A stretch of 7,698 bases of DNA, from positions 1 to 7,698 of the forward strand of contig JAUIJQ010000137.1 in the NCBI GenBank assembly GCA_030431165.1, read 5' to 3'. The DNA is from Rhodothermia bacterium. GTDB taxonomy: Bacteria; Bacteroidota; Rhodothermia; Rhodothermales; JABDKH01. Positions 1-6,464 of this stretch are shown in pieces (position 1 is the stretch's first letter; the number at the start of each line of letters is the position of its first letter). Made by a program: the position numbers and the translations under genes. Below the pieces are notes generated by a model. That model was not told where the DNA came from. It worked only from the letters and a program-made list of their open reading frames with translations, and did not search any database.

Positions 1-833
1 AAGGAGATTCTGTCGGCCATCGCCTCGGTCAGTCCAGATCGCAGCTGATCCGACAAGCCGCCAACATGCGCTCGTCGCGATGCTCGCTCGTCTGCAGCCA
101 GACGAAGCGCCGTGGCCATCCCGACGATCCCTGCGACATTCTCAGTGCCGCCGCGTCGGTCGCGCTCCTGCCCGCCACCTGTGACGACTGACTCGAGTTT
201 CACGCCACTGCGAACAAAGAGGCATCCGACGCCTTTCGGCCCGCCAAACTTGTGTGCCGAGAGCGAAAGCATGTCGACGCCGAGAGTCCGCACGTCGATA
301 CCATCGAGCTCGACTGCCTGAACCGCATCGGTATGTACCATGGCGGAAGTAGACTCCGCGATGCGTGCAACGTCGGCCCGGGCGCCCGTCTCATTATTGA
401 CGGCCATACATGTCACAAATGCCCCGTCGCCTGCCGTCGCAACCGCGGCGTATGCCGCTTCAGCCGGTGCTCCATGCCGGTTGACAGGCAGCCAGTGCAC
501 CGCTCGCTGCGTCCCGGTTCGCTGGACCGGACGCAGAATCGCGTCGTGCTCGGACCCGGTGCAGAATATGGTCCTATCCTGGCTGGCGGCCGTATGGACT
601 GCCAGATTATTCGCCTCTGTGCCGCCTGACGTAAACACGATCTCGGCAGGTTCCGCACCGATCACTTCGGCAACGGTGTCCCGTGCCTGTTCGACAGCGT
701 GGCGGGCCTCCCTGCCGCGCTGGTACACGGCCGACGGATTCCCCCAGCCGTTACGAAGAAACGGCAACATGGCGTCGAGCACACGCGGGTCGAGGGGCGT
801 CGTCGCCGCATGATCCATATAAATACGCTTCAC
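1..833 (-). CDS. Cysteine desulfurase, NifS/IscS class (C-terminus beyond window)
   Basis: This is a PLP enzyme that removes sulfur from L-cysteine as an enzyme-bound persulfide, giving alanine and sulfur for Fe-S clusters or tRNA thiolation in the cytoplasm. The 277 visible residues begin with the family N-terminus MKRIYMDHAATTP. They continue with SGGTEANN (about 69-76), the PLP-stacking His in GSEHDA (His96), MAVNNETG (143-150), TDAVQA (168-173) and SLSAHKFGGPKGVG, where Lys195 is the Schiff-base lysine. RRGGTENVAGIVG follows (226-238) and is closer to NifS/YrvO-type than to E. coli IscS. Family members are about 380-400 residues, so roughly 100 are missing, including the mobile catalytic-cysteine loop. 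The GTG at 833 is chosen because it gives the usual start; an ATG five codons later (818) is possible but cuts conserved sequence. No Shine-Dalgarno is visible. The gene diverges from murA. Which acceptor it serves (IscU, MnmA or another) cannot be told. The family call is firm. Confidence 0.95.
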   Translation of the reverse strand, partial: MKRIYMDHAATTPLDPRVLDAMLPFLRNGWGNPSAVYQRGREARHAVEQARDTVAEVIGAEPAEIVFTSGGTEANNLAVHTAASQDRTIFCTGSEHDAILRPVQRTGTQRAVHWLPVNRHGAPAEAAYAAVATAGDGAFVTCMAVNNETGARADVARIAESTSAMVHTDAVQAVELDGIDVRTLGVDMLSLSAHKFGGPKGVGCLFVRSGVKLESVVTGGGQERDRRGGTENVAGIVGMATALRLAADERASRRAHVGGLSDQLRSGLTEAMADRIS

Positions 834-848
834 CGAGCCGAGGTTAAG

Positions 849-860
849 CTGTTGGAACAG
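849..860. promoter_or_regulatory. 5-2-5 dyad upstream of the cysteine desulfurase
   Basis: CTGTT-GG-AACAG is an inverted repeat with 5-bp arms, lying 15 bp upstream of the GTG start at 833. Its position would suit an operator or a 5'-UTR element of the desulfurase gene. It does not match a regulator site I can name: the E. coli LexA box has an 8-bp spacer between CTGT and ACAG, and here there are 4. A second short hairpin, GGGCT-catgt-AGCCC, lies at 867-881. Short dyads occur by chance, so function is speculative. Confidence 0.2.
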
Positions 861-892
861 GGCTGTGGGCTCATGTAGCCCGAGCACGGCCC

Positions 893-986
893 GGTGTTCC
901 CGTCTTTAAGCGCCTCCCGTCGTCGAGCGCGTCCCGTCTTTGAGCGCTCCCGTCTCTGTGCCAGGTGTTCCCGCCATTGAGCGCTG
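893..986. repeat. Degenerate tandem repeat, about 17-bp unit, in the divergent intergenic region
   Basis: Five related units start at 899, 916, 933, 949 and 970. The best copies read CCCGTCTTTAAGCGC, CCCGTCGTCGAGCGC, CCCGTCTTTGAGCGC and CCCGCCATTGAGCGC; the 949 unit (CCCGTCTCTGTGC) is the most diverged. The first three are spaced exactly 17 bp apart. The first and last copies are also both preceded by GGTGTT, so 893-913 and 964-984 match at 18 of 21 positions. A 17-bp period is not a multiple of three and no convincing gene covers the area, so this is a non-coding array. It could be a slippage-prone minisatellite or a cluster of binding sites controlling the desulfurase or murA. Confidence 0.6.
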
Positions 987-1095
987 AACCAAGGCCGCTG
1001 AAACGCGTTACCAGCCCGCAGTGGTTCGAGCAAGTGCTCCTGACCGCACCCACCGGCCAACCTCCCACCAAACGAAGCCGACAAGTGCCCGTCCG

Positions 1096-1125
1096 TCGAC
1101 GGCAGGCAAAGTCTCTTCGTACAAT
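1096..1125 (+). promoter_or_regulatory. Candidate murA promoter, possibly leaderless
   Basis: TCGACG (1096-1101, 4 of 6 to TTGACA) and TACAAT (1120-1125, 5 of 6 to TATAAT) are separated by 18 bp. The first box overlaps the perfect palindrome CCGTCGACGG (1093-1102). Transcription would begin near 1132, leaving almost no leader before the ATG at 1135, which agrees with the absence of a Shine-Dalgarno there. The TACAAT is the stronger part. FCB bacteria often use a different consensus (TTG / TAnnTTTG), so the match to the E. coli form may be chance. Confidence 0.25.
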
Positions 1126-1134
1126 ATCAGGCTC

Positions 1135-2451
1135 ATGGAGAAGCTCGTCGTACAGGGCAGCCAACACTTAAGCGGCACCCTATCTATAAGTGGTTCCAAG
1201 AATACAGCGCTACCACTTATGGCAGCAGCGATTCTCGGCGGTGACGTGTCGACGCTGTCCGGCATTCCAAACCTGAAGGACGTGCGCACCTTTGCGCGCG
1301 TAATCGGATACACCGGTGTCGATGTCAGCCTTAATCCCGACCTGGGCACGGCGACCATCGACGCATCGGAAGTCACAAACCCGGAGGCGCCGTACGAACT
1401 TGTGAAGCGAATGCGTGCCTCTTTCTACATGATGGGCGCACTGCTTGGGCGCTGCGGTCATGCGCGCGTCTCGCTTCCCGGAGGATGTGCCTGGGGCCCT
1501 CGGCCCGTCAATCTGCACATCGACGGCTTCCGCGCGCTTGGTGCCGAGGTTGAGTTGGACAAAGGGTACGTCACTGCAACGGCGCCCGGCGGGCGTCTTC
1601 GCGGCGGACGATTCAAGCTTACCCCGTCATCGGTCGGCGCCACCATCAACTTGATGCTCGGTGCGTCGACTGCGAACGGTACGTCGATCATCGAGAATGC
1701 TGCCAGAGAACCCGACGTTGTTGTATTTGGCGAGTACCTCCAGGCCATGGGGGCACACATTGACGGATTGGGGACCTCAGAGGTTGTAATCGAGGGCATT
1801 CCCGCCCTGCACGCCGCCGACTTTGCCAACTGTCCGGACCGAATCGAGCTTGGCACTTTTATGATCGCCGCTGCCCTGTGTGGAACGCCGGGCGAGCCCG
1901 TCACGCTGGTCGGTGGCGACCACACGCAGCTCGGAGACGCGTTTATAGAGGCATTTGCCGCAACCGGCGCAGAGACGGAGTACGGCACCGATGCCATTGT
2001 CGTGCGTGCTCCGGCGGAGATACAGCCTGTGTCGGTAGAGACCGCCATCTACCCGGGTTTTCCGACCGACCTTCAGGCGCAGTGGACCGTCCTCATGACG
2101 CAAGCTGCAGGCAACTCCAAGATCACGGATGCCGTCTACACCGACCGCTTCAAACATATTCCCGAACTCCGCCGCATGGGTCTCAACGCAATCGTTGTGG
2201 ATAACGAGGTTGTCGTTGAAGGCAAAACGCGGCTATCGGGTGCATACGTCATGAGCACCGATCTTCGCGCCAGTGTCTCGCTCGTGCTGGCCGGCATGGT
2301 TGCTGAAGGCGAAACCCACGTACAGCGGGTCTACCACCTGGATCGGGGGTACGAAGACCTGGAAGGAAAGCTGGCCGCTGCGGGCGTCGAGGTGAAGCGC
2401 GTTTCGTATGACGAGTTTGCGGATCCTGAACACGAGCCCGCGCACGCGTGA
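1135..2451 (+). CDS. murA: UDP-N-acetylglucosamine 1-carboxyvinyltransferase (MurA)
   Basis: MurA transfers enolpyruvate from PEP to the 3'-OH of UDP-GlcNAc, the first committed step of peptidoglycan synthesis, in the cytoplasm. The 438-residue product has the usual length and two-domain fold signature. Visible landmarks are SGSKN near the N-terminus (Lys22, Asn23), KRMRASFYMMGALLGR (about 91-106), the active-site loop LPGGCAWGPRPVNLHIDG with catalytic Cys118 (Cys115 in E. coli), YPGFPTDLQAQ with Asp312 (Asp305 in E. coli), DLRAS with Arg378, and YHLDRGYE with Arg404 (Arg397 in E. coli). The retained cysteine is the residue alkylated by fosfomycin in this family. The frame is open 38 codons further upstream, but that extension has no family counterpart; the ATG giving MEKLVVQGSQ fits homologues. 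The gene ends tail to tail with the minus-strand barrel gene, 3 bp apart. It appears complete and functional. Confidence 0.97.
   Translation: MEKLVVQGSQHLSGTLSISGSKNTALPLMAAAILGGDVSTLSGIPNLKDVRTFARVIGYTGVDVSLNPDLGTATIDASEVTNPEAPYELVKRMRASFYMMGALLGRCGHARVSLPGGCAWGPRPVNLHIDGFRALGAEVELDKGYVTATAPGGRLRGGRFKLTPSSVGATINLMLGASTANGTSIIENAAREPDVVVFGEYLQAMGAHIDGLGTSEVVIEGIPALHAADFANCPDRIELGTFMIAAALCGTPGEPVTLVGGDHTQLGDAFIEAFAATGAETEYGTDAIVVRAPAEIQPVSVETAIYPGFPTDLQAQWTVLMTQAAGNSKITDAVYTDRFKHIPELRRMGLNAIVVDNEVVVEGKTRLSGAYVMSTDLRASVSLVLAGMVAEGETHVQRVYHLDRGYEDLEGKLAAAGVEVKRVSYDEFADPEHEPAHA
1184..1222 (+). repeat. Inverted repeat in the first codons of murA
   Basis: ATAAGTGGT (1186-1194) and ACCACTTAT (1212-1220) are perfectly complementary 9-bp arms around a 17-nt loop. 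In RNA the stem extends by a U-G and a C-G pair to 1184-1222. The core CACTTA also occurs earlier at 1165-1170, so the middle TAAGTG (1187-1192) could pair with either side. The stretch encodes SISGSKNTALPLMA, so protein constraint may explain part of it. Confidence 0.35.
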
Positions 2452-2454
2452 TCG

Positions 2455-5400
2455 TCAGAAGACGGCCGAAAGCTGCATCCGCATTGTGTGGATCGTCGGC
2501 GCACCCGCCGGGCTTCGGCCATCGTAGGCGATACTCCCGCGCAGGTACTGGTTGAAGACGTACTGCCCGACAAGTGACCAGAGGGCAGAACGACCCGCCC
2601 CTCGCCCATCAGTAAGTTCGAACGCAGAAAGCCCGGCCGCATCCCCGGTCAGCCGTACATCTGCGAACTCAACCGACGAACTTAACTGAAGGCGTCTCGC
2701 TGCACGGTATCGAATGTTTACGGGCACCTTGAGTATCGCCGCCTCACGGGGCTGGGCACGGTCGGATTTCTTGCCGACCTCAACGCCCACTTCCACACCG
2801 AGCGTATTCGTGGGCTCAACGGACACGCTCACGCTACCCAGCTTCGTGTTCAGATCAAACGTGCGCGAAGCGAAGGCCTCCGACAAGACGGCGTTTTGCT
2901 CTACACGTCCAGTCGTTACAACTGCAACAGTCGGCGTGACGCGGTATCGCACCCTCAAATCGGCAAACCGCAGCGTGCGTTCTTCCAGACCTGCAGCAAG
3001 ATCAGCGAGCGTCGCAACGCGGTTGAGCGTGACATCAATACCTACCCGCGATGCCGGACGCCCGATGGTAAGCAGCTGACGCGTAAGGAGACGACCATTA
3101 AGTGTCAGGCCGGGCCTCCTGAAGTCGCGCTGCCTCAATGCGTAGATGCGTCCAATGTCGGTACTTCGGTTTTTCTCACTGACCTCGACGACTGTGGTCG
3201 ACGTAACATGCGATAACGCACGTGCCAACCGGCCGGTCAATCCGCGAAGCAGATTCTCCGGCCGGAGGTCGAGGCGTCCTCGCGCTTTGACACCGACGAT
3301 CCCGAACAGCGAGTCTGAAGGAACAAAGGTTCGGGCGTAGGTACCTTCGTTTGGTGTGGTCTCAAGTACAAATTCCTCAATTGCGATGACGCCGTCGTCG
3401 TTGCTATCAACCCAGACGTACTCGCCCTGCTCTGGACCGATACGGACATACACTTCTTGTAACCTGGGGGTCCGCTCGGTCTGCCCTTCATACAACCAGG
3501 AAAGCCCGACGGCCCTTTCAAGCGGACGCCACGCTCCGTTGAACCCAAGTACGACCGATTCGCGGTCTTCGATGCCAAAGGCAGTAAGATCATCGCTCTC
3601 TGCACGCGTCGTGCGAAGGCCCGCATTGGCCTCGAATCGCAACGAACCGGTTGATCGATACCTGGTCGACAGGTTCACAGTTGTTGACTGCTGCGCGTCT
3701 ACAAAGGCGCCGTCGAGTGGACGCTCCTCAGAACGCCACTCCCCCTGAACACCGAGAAACAGTCGTTCTGAAGCGTAGCCGACTCCCGGGCGAATCTCCT
3801 GGAATCGGATGGAACGCAGCAGCAGCGAATCATCCATCGTTCCCGTATCGCGGGTGTCCTCGCTTTCAAACTCGACAAAGGGATTAAGCGATCTGTCAAG
3901 AAGCCCCACCGAAGCACGTGCACGATGGCGCACGGAGTAACTATCTGTTTCCCCCGGGATACTCTGACTGTCGATCCAGTCTCCCGCGTATGAGGTTGCA
4001 AGGCCGACCGAATCACTCGAAGCGAGTCGCACAGCGTACCGGATTGACTCAAACGCATCAGACAGAGCAAGCCGACCGCTTTCGAACCCAATTGATCGCC
4101 CCAATGCAGTTAGGCGAATCGCTCCGGATACCATCTCTTCGCGCTGGCCGCTACCGCTGGTTGCGCCGACCTCAAACGGGACGTTCCAGTCGCGCTCAAA
4201 TTCGACAGAACGGACACGATCAAATGTCGTGAATGTCGCCTCGCGTATGTTCATGTCGAAGTCGGCCGCGACATTCACACTGCGGATGCCGGGCAGGAAG
4301 AACGTCGGGCTCTCGTACGTACTCCCGATACGAAAGGCTGCTCCGCGATCGTCCTCCGAATCGAGAGAGGACAAGCGGTTGCGATCAAGCTGAGCGTGGG
4401 CGAGTTCACCCCTGATCTCAAATCCCTGAACCGGTCGGATGGCGGCACGGATGTCGAGCAGCTCCTGCCGACTCGGCTGCGGCAGCAATCGAATCGGTTC
4501 GTAGTCACCGCCGCCTGCGCCAACGTGTTCGTACTGAATTCCGTTGATCTGCCGACCAACGCGAACATAAGAGCCCGTGCCGGATGCCACGCGCGAGAAC
4601 TGGACGCGGTAGACCTGCTGTGAGTCGGCCGGGGCCTCGGCCAAGGCCACAAAGATGGTGTCGGGCGCTGCGCCTGACTCTACGACCGACTGGATGTAAT
4701 GAACGTACGGCGCCTCGGGATCGTATTCGACCGGTGTCGCTCCGGAGCGCGTCGCAACGTTGTCACCCGCCTGCGCGAGCAGGAGTGAATCAGCGGCAGA
4801 CAAACCAAACTCATCGGCAAACCCATTGCCGTCTGCTTCGCGCACAAAGCTGACACCAAATGTAGCGCGTGACGTGCCATCACGGCGTTGCCAGAAATCA
4901 GTGGACGCGTCGCCTGCAAGAAGCGTGCGCGTGAACTGGTTCGTCGTATACTGAAACTCGACTGACACCCGGCGATCTGGTGACATCACCCGTCGTGCTG
5001 TAAACGTGACCTCGGCCGTCGCATAGTCGACGACATAGTCTTCCGTTTCTCCTCTTACCAGCGAAACGCCGTCAAGGTAGACCGATTCAGATCCCGGAAT
5101 CAGGATTATGAACCGTTCGCCATTCTGTCCTTCGAGTCGATAGGGTCCTTGAACGCCGTCGAGTATCTGCAGTGTCTGCCTGCGATAGATACCGCGCGCT
5201 GCCGCACCAGCTACGGTGACGGCTCCTCCGGCCACCGGCGTGTTGCCGCCGGTCGACCAGCGGCCGGTGACCTGTGCCCCTTGCAGCTTCCTCGAGACCC
5301 GCGCATAAGAGTCTCCGGCGATCGAAAGATCAAAGTCACCAAGTTGCGCCGTCGCATGCTGCGACTCGACCTCGATGAACACCTTGTCGAACTCGTCGAT

Positions 5401-6024
5401 GCGCTGCGTGGTACCCTCGGGTACGATCGGAGTGTTCTCGTCCGACAGAACGGCGCGCAGATTGACCCCGTCCAGTATCTCGCCGGATAGCTGCATTCGA
5501 AGTCCGGATTCTATCGTTGCGTCCCGTCGATTGCCGGCGATAACGCCACGGGTTATCGAACCGCTGCGGGTAATCCGACTTCCGCCAAACAGATCGACAT
5601 CTTCTGTGGTGCGCGTCGGTGGCACCGGCGAGAAATATGAGACCGAATCGGGATGCGCCGCAGGGATCACGTCGGTCGCGTACAATACGGTTGGTACGGC
5701 GGCCGGGTCACGACGGTAGGTAATGAATACGGTACTGCCGCGCGCACCCCAGAATGCTGCTTGACGACCATCGGGCAGAAAGTCGAAACTGATTGGCTCC
5801 GTCAGGGACGAGTCGGCGAACGCCCGCAGCGTGCCTGGCAAGACGTCAGGCGGGACGGCTCCGATTCGAAATCCGAACCGCGGCACGTCATCAACGCGCA
5901 CAGCGTCCCGCACGGAAAGCGGATCCCGTGTGATGATCGTTGTCGTATCCTGCGCCAACGTGGACTGGGCAAGCGCGACAACGAGAAAGAAAACGAGGGT
6001 AACGGCCCGCCGGGAGCAGTTCAC
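2455..6024 (-). CDS. Large secreted protein, predicted outer-membrane beta-barrel, function unknown
   Basis: I cannot name this gene. Residue numbers count from the longest possible start, a TTG at 6069 (1204 residues). I prefer the GTG at 6024 (residue 16, giving 1189 residues) because it yields a normal signal peptide: two Arg, then hydrophobic AVTLVFFLVVALA, with cleavage near STLA/QD. The mature protein has no cysteine, is rich in alternating polar/hydrophobic beta segments, and ends in MRMQLSAVF, whose C-terminal Phe is typical of barrels inserted by BamA. Recognisable blocks are a GSRITRSGSITRGVIAGN motif (163-180), a beta block with FDKVFIEVES and AQLGDFDLSIAG (228-252), YRLEGQNGERF then YLDGVSLVRGETEDYVVDYATAEVTF (310-356), long repetitive strands (540-880), and DSNDDGVIAIEE (888-899), which fits an EF-hand calcium loop. 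Similarly built uncharacterised proteins occur in Bacteroidota and relatives; SprA of type IX secretion has comparable phrases but is about twice as long. It is probably cotranscribed with csp. Confidence 0.85.
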   Translation of the reverse strand: MNCSRRAVTLVFFLVVALAQSTLAQDTTTIITRDPLSVRDAVRVDDVPRFGFRIGAVPPDVLPGTLRAFADSSLTEPISFDFLPDGRQAAFWGARGSTVFITYRRDPAAVPTVLYATDVIPAAHPDSVSYFSPVPPTRTTEDVDLFGGSRITRSGSITRGVIAGNRRDATIESGLRMQLSGEILDGVNLRAVLSDENTPIVPEGTTQRIDEFDKVFIEVESQHATAQLGDFDLSIAGDSYARVSRKLQGAQVTGRWSTGGNTPVAGGAVTVAGAAARGIYRRQTLQILDGVQGPYRLEGQNGERFIILIPGSESVYLDGVSLVRGETEDYVVDYATAEVTFTARRVMSPDRRVSVEFQYTTNQFTRTLLAGDASTDFWQRRDGTSRATFGVSFVREADGNGFADEFGLSAADSLLLAQAGDNVATRSGATPVEYDPEAPYVHYIQSVVESGAAPDTIFVALAEAPADSQQVYRVQFSRVASGTGSYVRVGRQINGIQYEHVGAGGGDYEPIRLLPQPSRQELLDIRAAIRPVQGFEIRGELAHAQLDRNRLSSLDSEDDRGAAFRIGSTYESPTFFLPGIRSVNVAADFDMNIREATFTTFDRVRSVEFERDWNVPFEVGATSGSGQREEMVSGAIRLTALGRSIGFESGRLALSDAFESIRYAVRLASSDSVGLATSYAGDWIDSQSIPGETDSYSVRHRARASVGLLDRSLNPFVEFESEDTRDTGTMDDSLLLRSIRFQEIRPGVGYASERLFLGVQGEWRSEERPLDGAFVDAQQSTTVNLSTRYRSTGSLRFEANAGLRTTRAESDDLTAFGIEDRESVVLGFNGAWRPLERAVGLSWLYEGQTERTPRLQEVYVRIGPEQGEYVWVDSNDDGVIAIEEFVLETTPNEGTYARTFVPSDSLFGIVGVKARGRLDLRPENLLRGLTGRLARALSHVTSTTVVEVSEKNRSTDIGRIYALRQRDFRRPGLTLNGRLLTRQLLTIGRPASRVGIDVTLNRVATLADLAAGLEERTLRFADLRVRYRVTPTVAVVTTGRVEQNAVLSEAFASRTFDLNTKLGSVSVSVEPTNTLGVEVGVEVGKKSDRAQPREAAILKVPVNIRYRAARRLQLSSSVEFADVRLTGDAAGLSAFELTDGRGAGRSALWSLVGQYVFNQYLRGSIAYDGRSPAGAPTIHTMRMQLSAVF

Positions 6025-6035
6025 AATCTGGCAGC

Positions 6036-6068
6036 TGTTGACAGTCGGCAAAGGCGAGACTGTCAACA
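6036..6068. promoter_or_regulatory. Perfect 11-bp inverted repeat before the barrel gene
   Basis: TGTTGACAGTC and GACTGTCAACA are exact reverse complements around an 11-bp spacer, giving half-site centres 22 bp apart, about two helical turns. The element lies 11 bp upstream of the preferred GTG start of the barrel gene and 30 bp downstream of the csp stop. Each arm contains a TTGACA on one strand. No T-run follows on the minus strand, so it is not a standard intrinsic terminator of csp. It could be an operator for a dimeric regulator or an mRNA hairpin that sets barrel translation separately from csp. If the TTG at 6069 were the true start the repeat would be coding, which seems less likely. 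Confidence 0.5.
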
Positions 6069-6098
6069 ACAGTTACCAGACCGTGTTTCGCGACAGGT

Positions 6099-6314
6099 CT
6101 AGTCTGCTACCGTTCGAACGCCGTGTGCGTGGGGGCCCTTGTCGCCGTCAACAAGCGTGAATTCGACCTTCTGGCCATCTTCCAGTAGACGAAAACCCTC
6201 GGCGACAATCTGAGAGTAGTGGACAAAAATATCCGGTTCTCCCGGCCGGGCGATGAATCCGTAGCCTTTGCGTGGGTTGAACCACTTGACTACACCAAGG
6301 ATACGTTGCTCCAT
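6099..6314 (-). CDS. Cold-shock-domain protein, CspA family
   Basis: This is a small single-stranded nucleic-acid-binding protein, expected to melt RNA secondary structure in the cytoplasm; family members act at low temperature or in general RNA chaperoning. The 71-residue product is a complete five-strand cold-shock domain: KWFNPRKGYGFI with Trp11, Phe12 and RNP1 Lys16-Ile21, then RNP2 DIFVHYS (28-34), and the end KGPHAHGVRTV. The ATG at 6314 is chosen because homologues begin four to ten residues before the KWF motif. The frame remains open 34 codons upstream, but that part has no family counterpart and overlaps the promoter candidate. It is divergent from gluQ. The barrel gene follows 74 bp downstream on the same strand, so the two may share a transcript. 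Whether it is truly cold-induced cannot be read from sequence; paralogues are often constitutive. Confidence 0.95.
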   Translation of the reverse strand: MEQRILGVVKWFNPRKGYGFIARPGEPDIFVHYSQIVAEGFRLLEDGQKVEFTLVDGDKGPHAHGVRTVAD

Positions 6315-6387
6315 GAGTACAACTGATACTGCTAACTTCAATAATGAGAGTGTGGGAGGCCATTGCCCGGCGTTTGCACCGACCGCC

Positions 6388-6416
6388 ACTATTGAAAAGA
6401 CGTATTTCTGTGCCAA
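6388..6416 (-). promoter_or_regulatory. Candidate promoter for csp (and possibly the barrel gene)
   Basis: On the minus strand TTGGCA (6416-6411, 5 of 6 to TTGACA) is followed after exactly 17 bp by AATAGT (6393-6388, 4 of 6 to TATAAT). Transcription would start near 6381 and leave a leader of about 67 nt before the csp ATG, with no strong Shine-Dalgarno. The -35 box abuts the longest possible gluQ frame, so the 150-bp divergent gap between csp and gluQ probably holds both promoters. No equally good plus-strand promoter was found. Confidence 0.35.
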
Positions 6417-6464
6417 ACCGTGTCAACGCAAGCAAATAAATCGACTAAACGCGGCACATTGGTC

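Larger units (their letters stand above)
834..1134. other. Divergent intergenic region between the cysteine desulfurase and murA
   Basis: These 301 bp separate the two divergent start codons. They hold the 17-bp repeat array and dyads at 849-860, 1028-1039 (GAGCA-AG-TGCTC) and 1093-1102 (CCGTCGACGG, perfect). Reading frames open here on both strands give Arg/Ser/Pro-rich low-complexity products typical of GC-rich spurious frames, so no gene is called. Promoters for both genes should lie here; only a weak candidate for murA could be picked out. Confidence 0.6.

Noticed and set aside
849..860. CTGTTGGAACAG as a LexA/SOS box
   Set aside because: The spacing between CTGT and ACAG is 4 bp rather than the 8 bp of the E. 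coli box, it lacks the GAAC-N4-GTTC of the Gram-positive box, and the neighbouring genes are not SOS functions.
1021..1134. 38-codon in-frame upstream extension of murA
   Set aside because: The extension is Thr/Ser/Arg/Pro-rich with no MurA counterpart, and the ATG at 1135 gives the normal N-terminus.
830..1171. Small overlapping frames on both strands of the divergent intergenic region
   Set aside because: They are Arg-rich low-complexity products crossing a 17-bp repeat whose period breaks reading frame; they look like by-products of high GC.
6025..6069. TTG start giving a 1204-residue barrel protein
   Set aside because: It adds 15 residues before the signal peptide and would place the perfect inverted repeat inside coding sequence; the GTG at 6024 gives a normal signal peptide. 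Not fully excluded.
6078..6100. AGACC...GGTCT just after the csp stop as an intrinsic terminator
   Set aside because: Only five pairs, an unpaired interior of 13 nt and no following T-run.
2714..6102. Many plus-strand open frames of 60-150 codons opposite the barrel gene
   Set aside because: They are antisense shadows of one long, compositionally consistent coding frame, with Arg/Ser/Pro-rich products and no recognisable domains.
6315..6416. 34-codon N-terminal extension of the cold-shock protein
   Set aside because: CspA-family proteins start just before the KWF motif; the extension overlaps the promoter candidate and has no family match.
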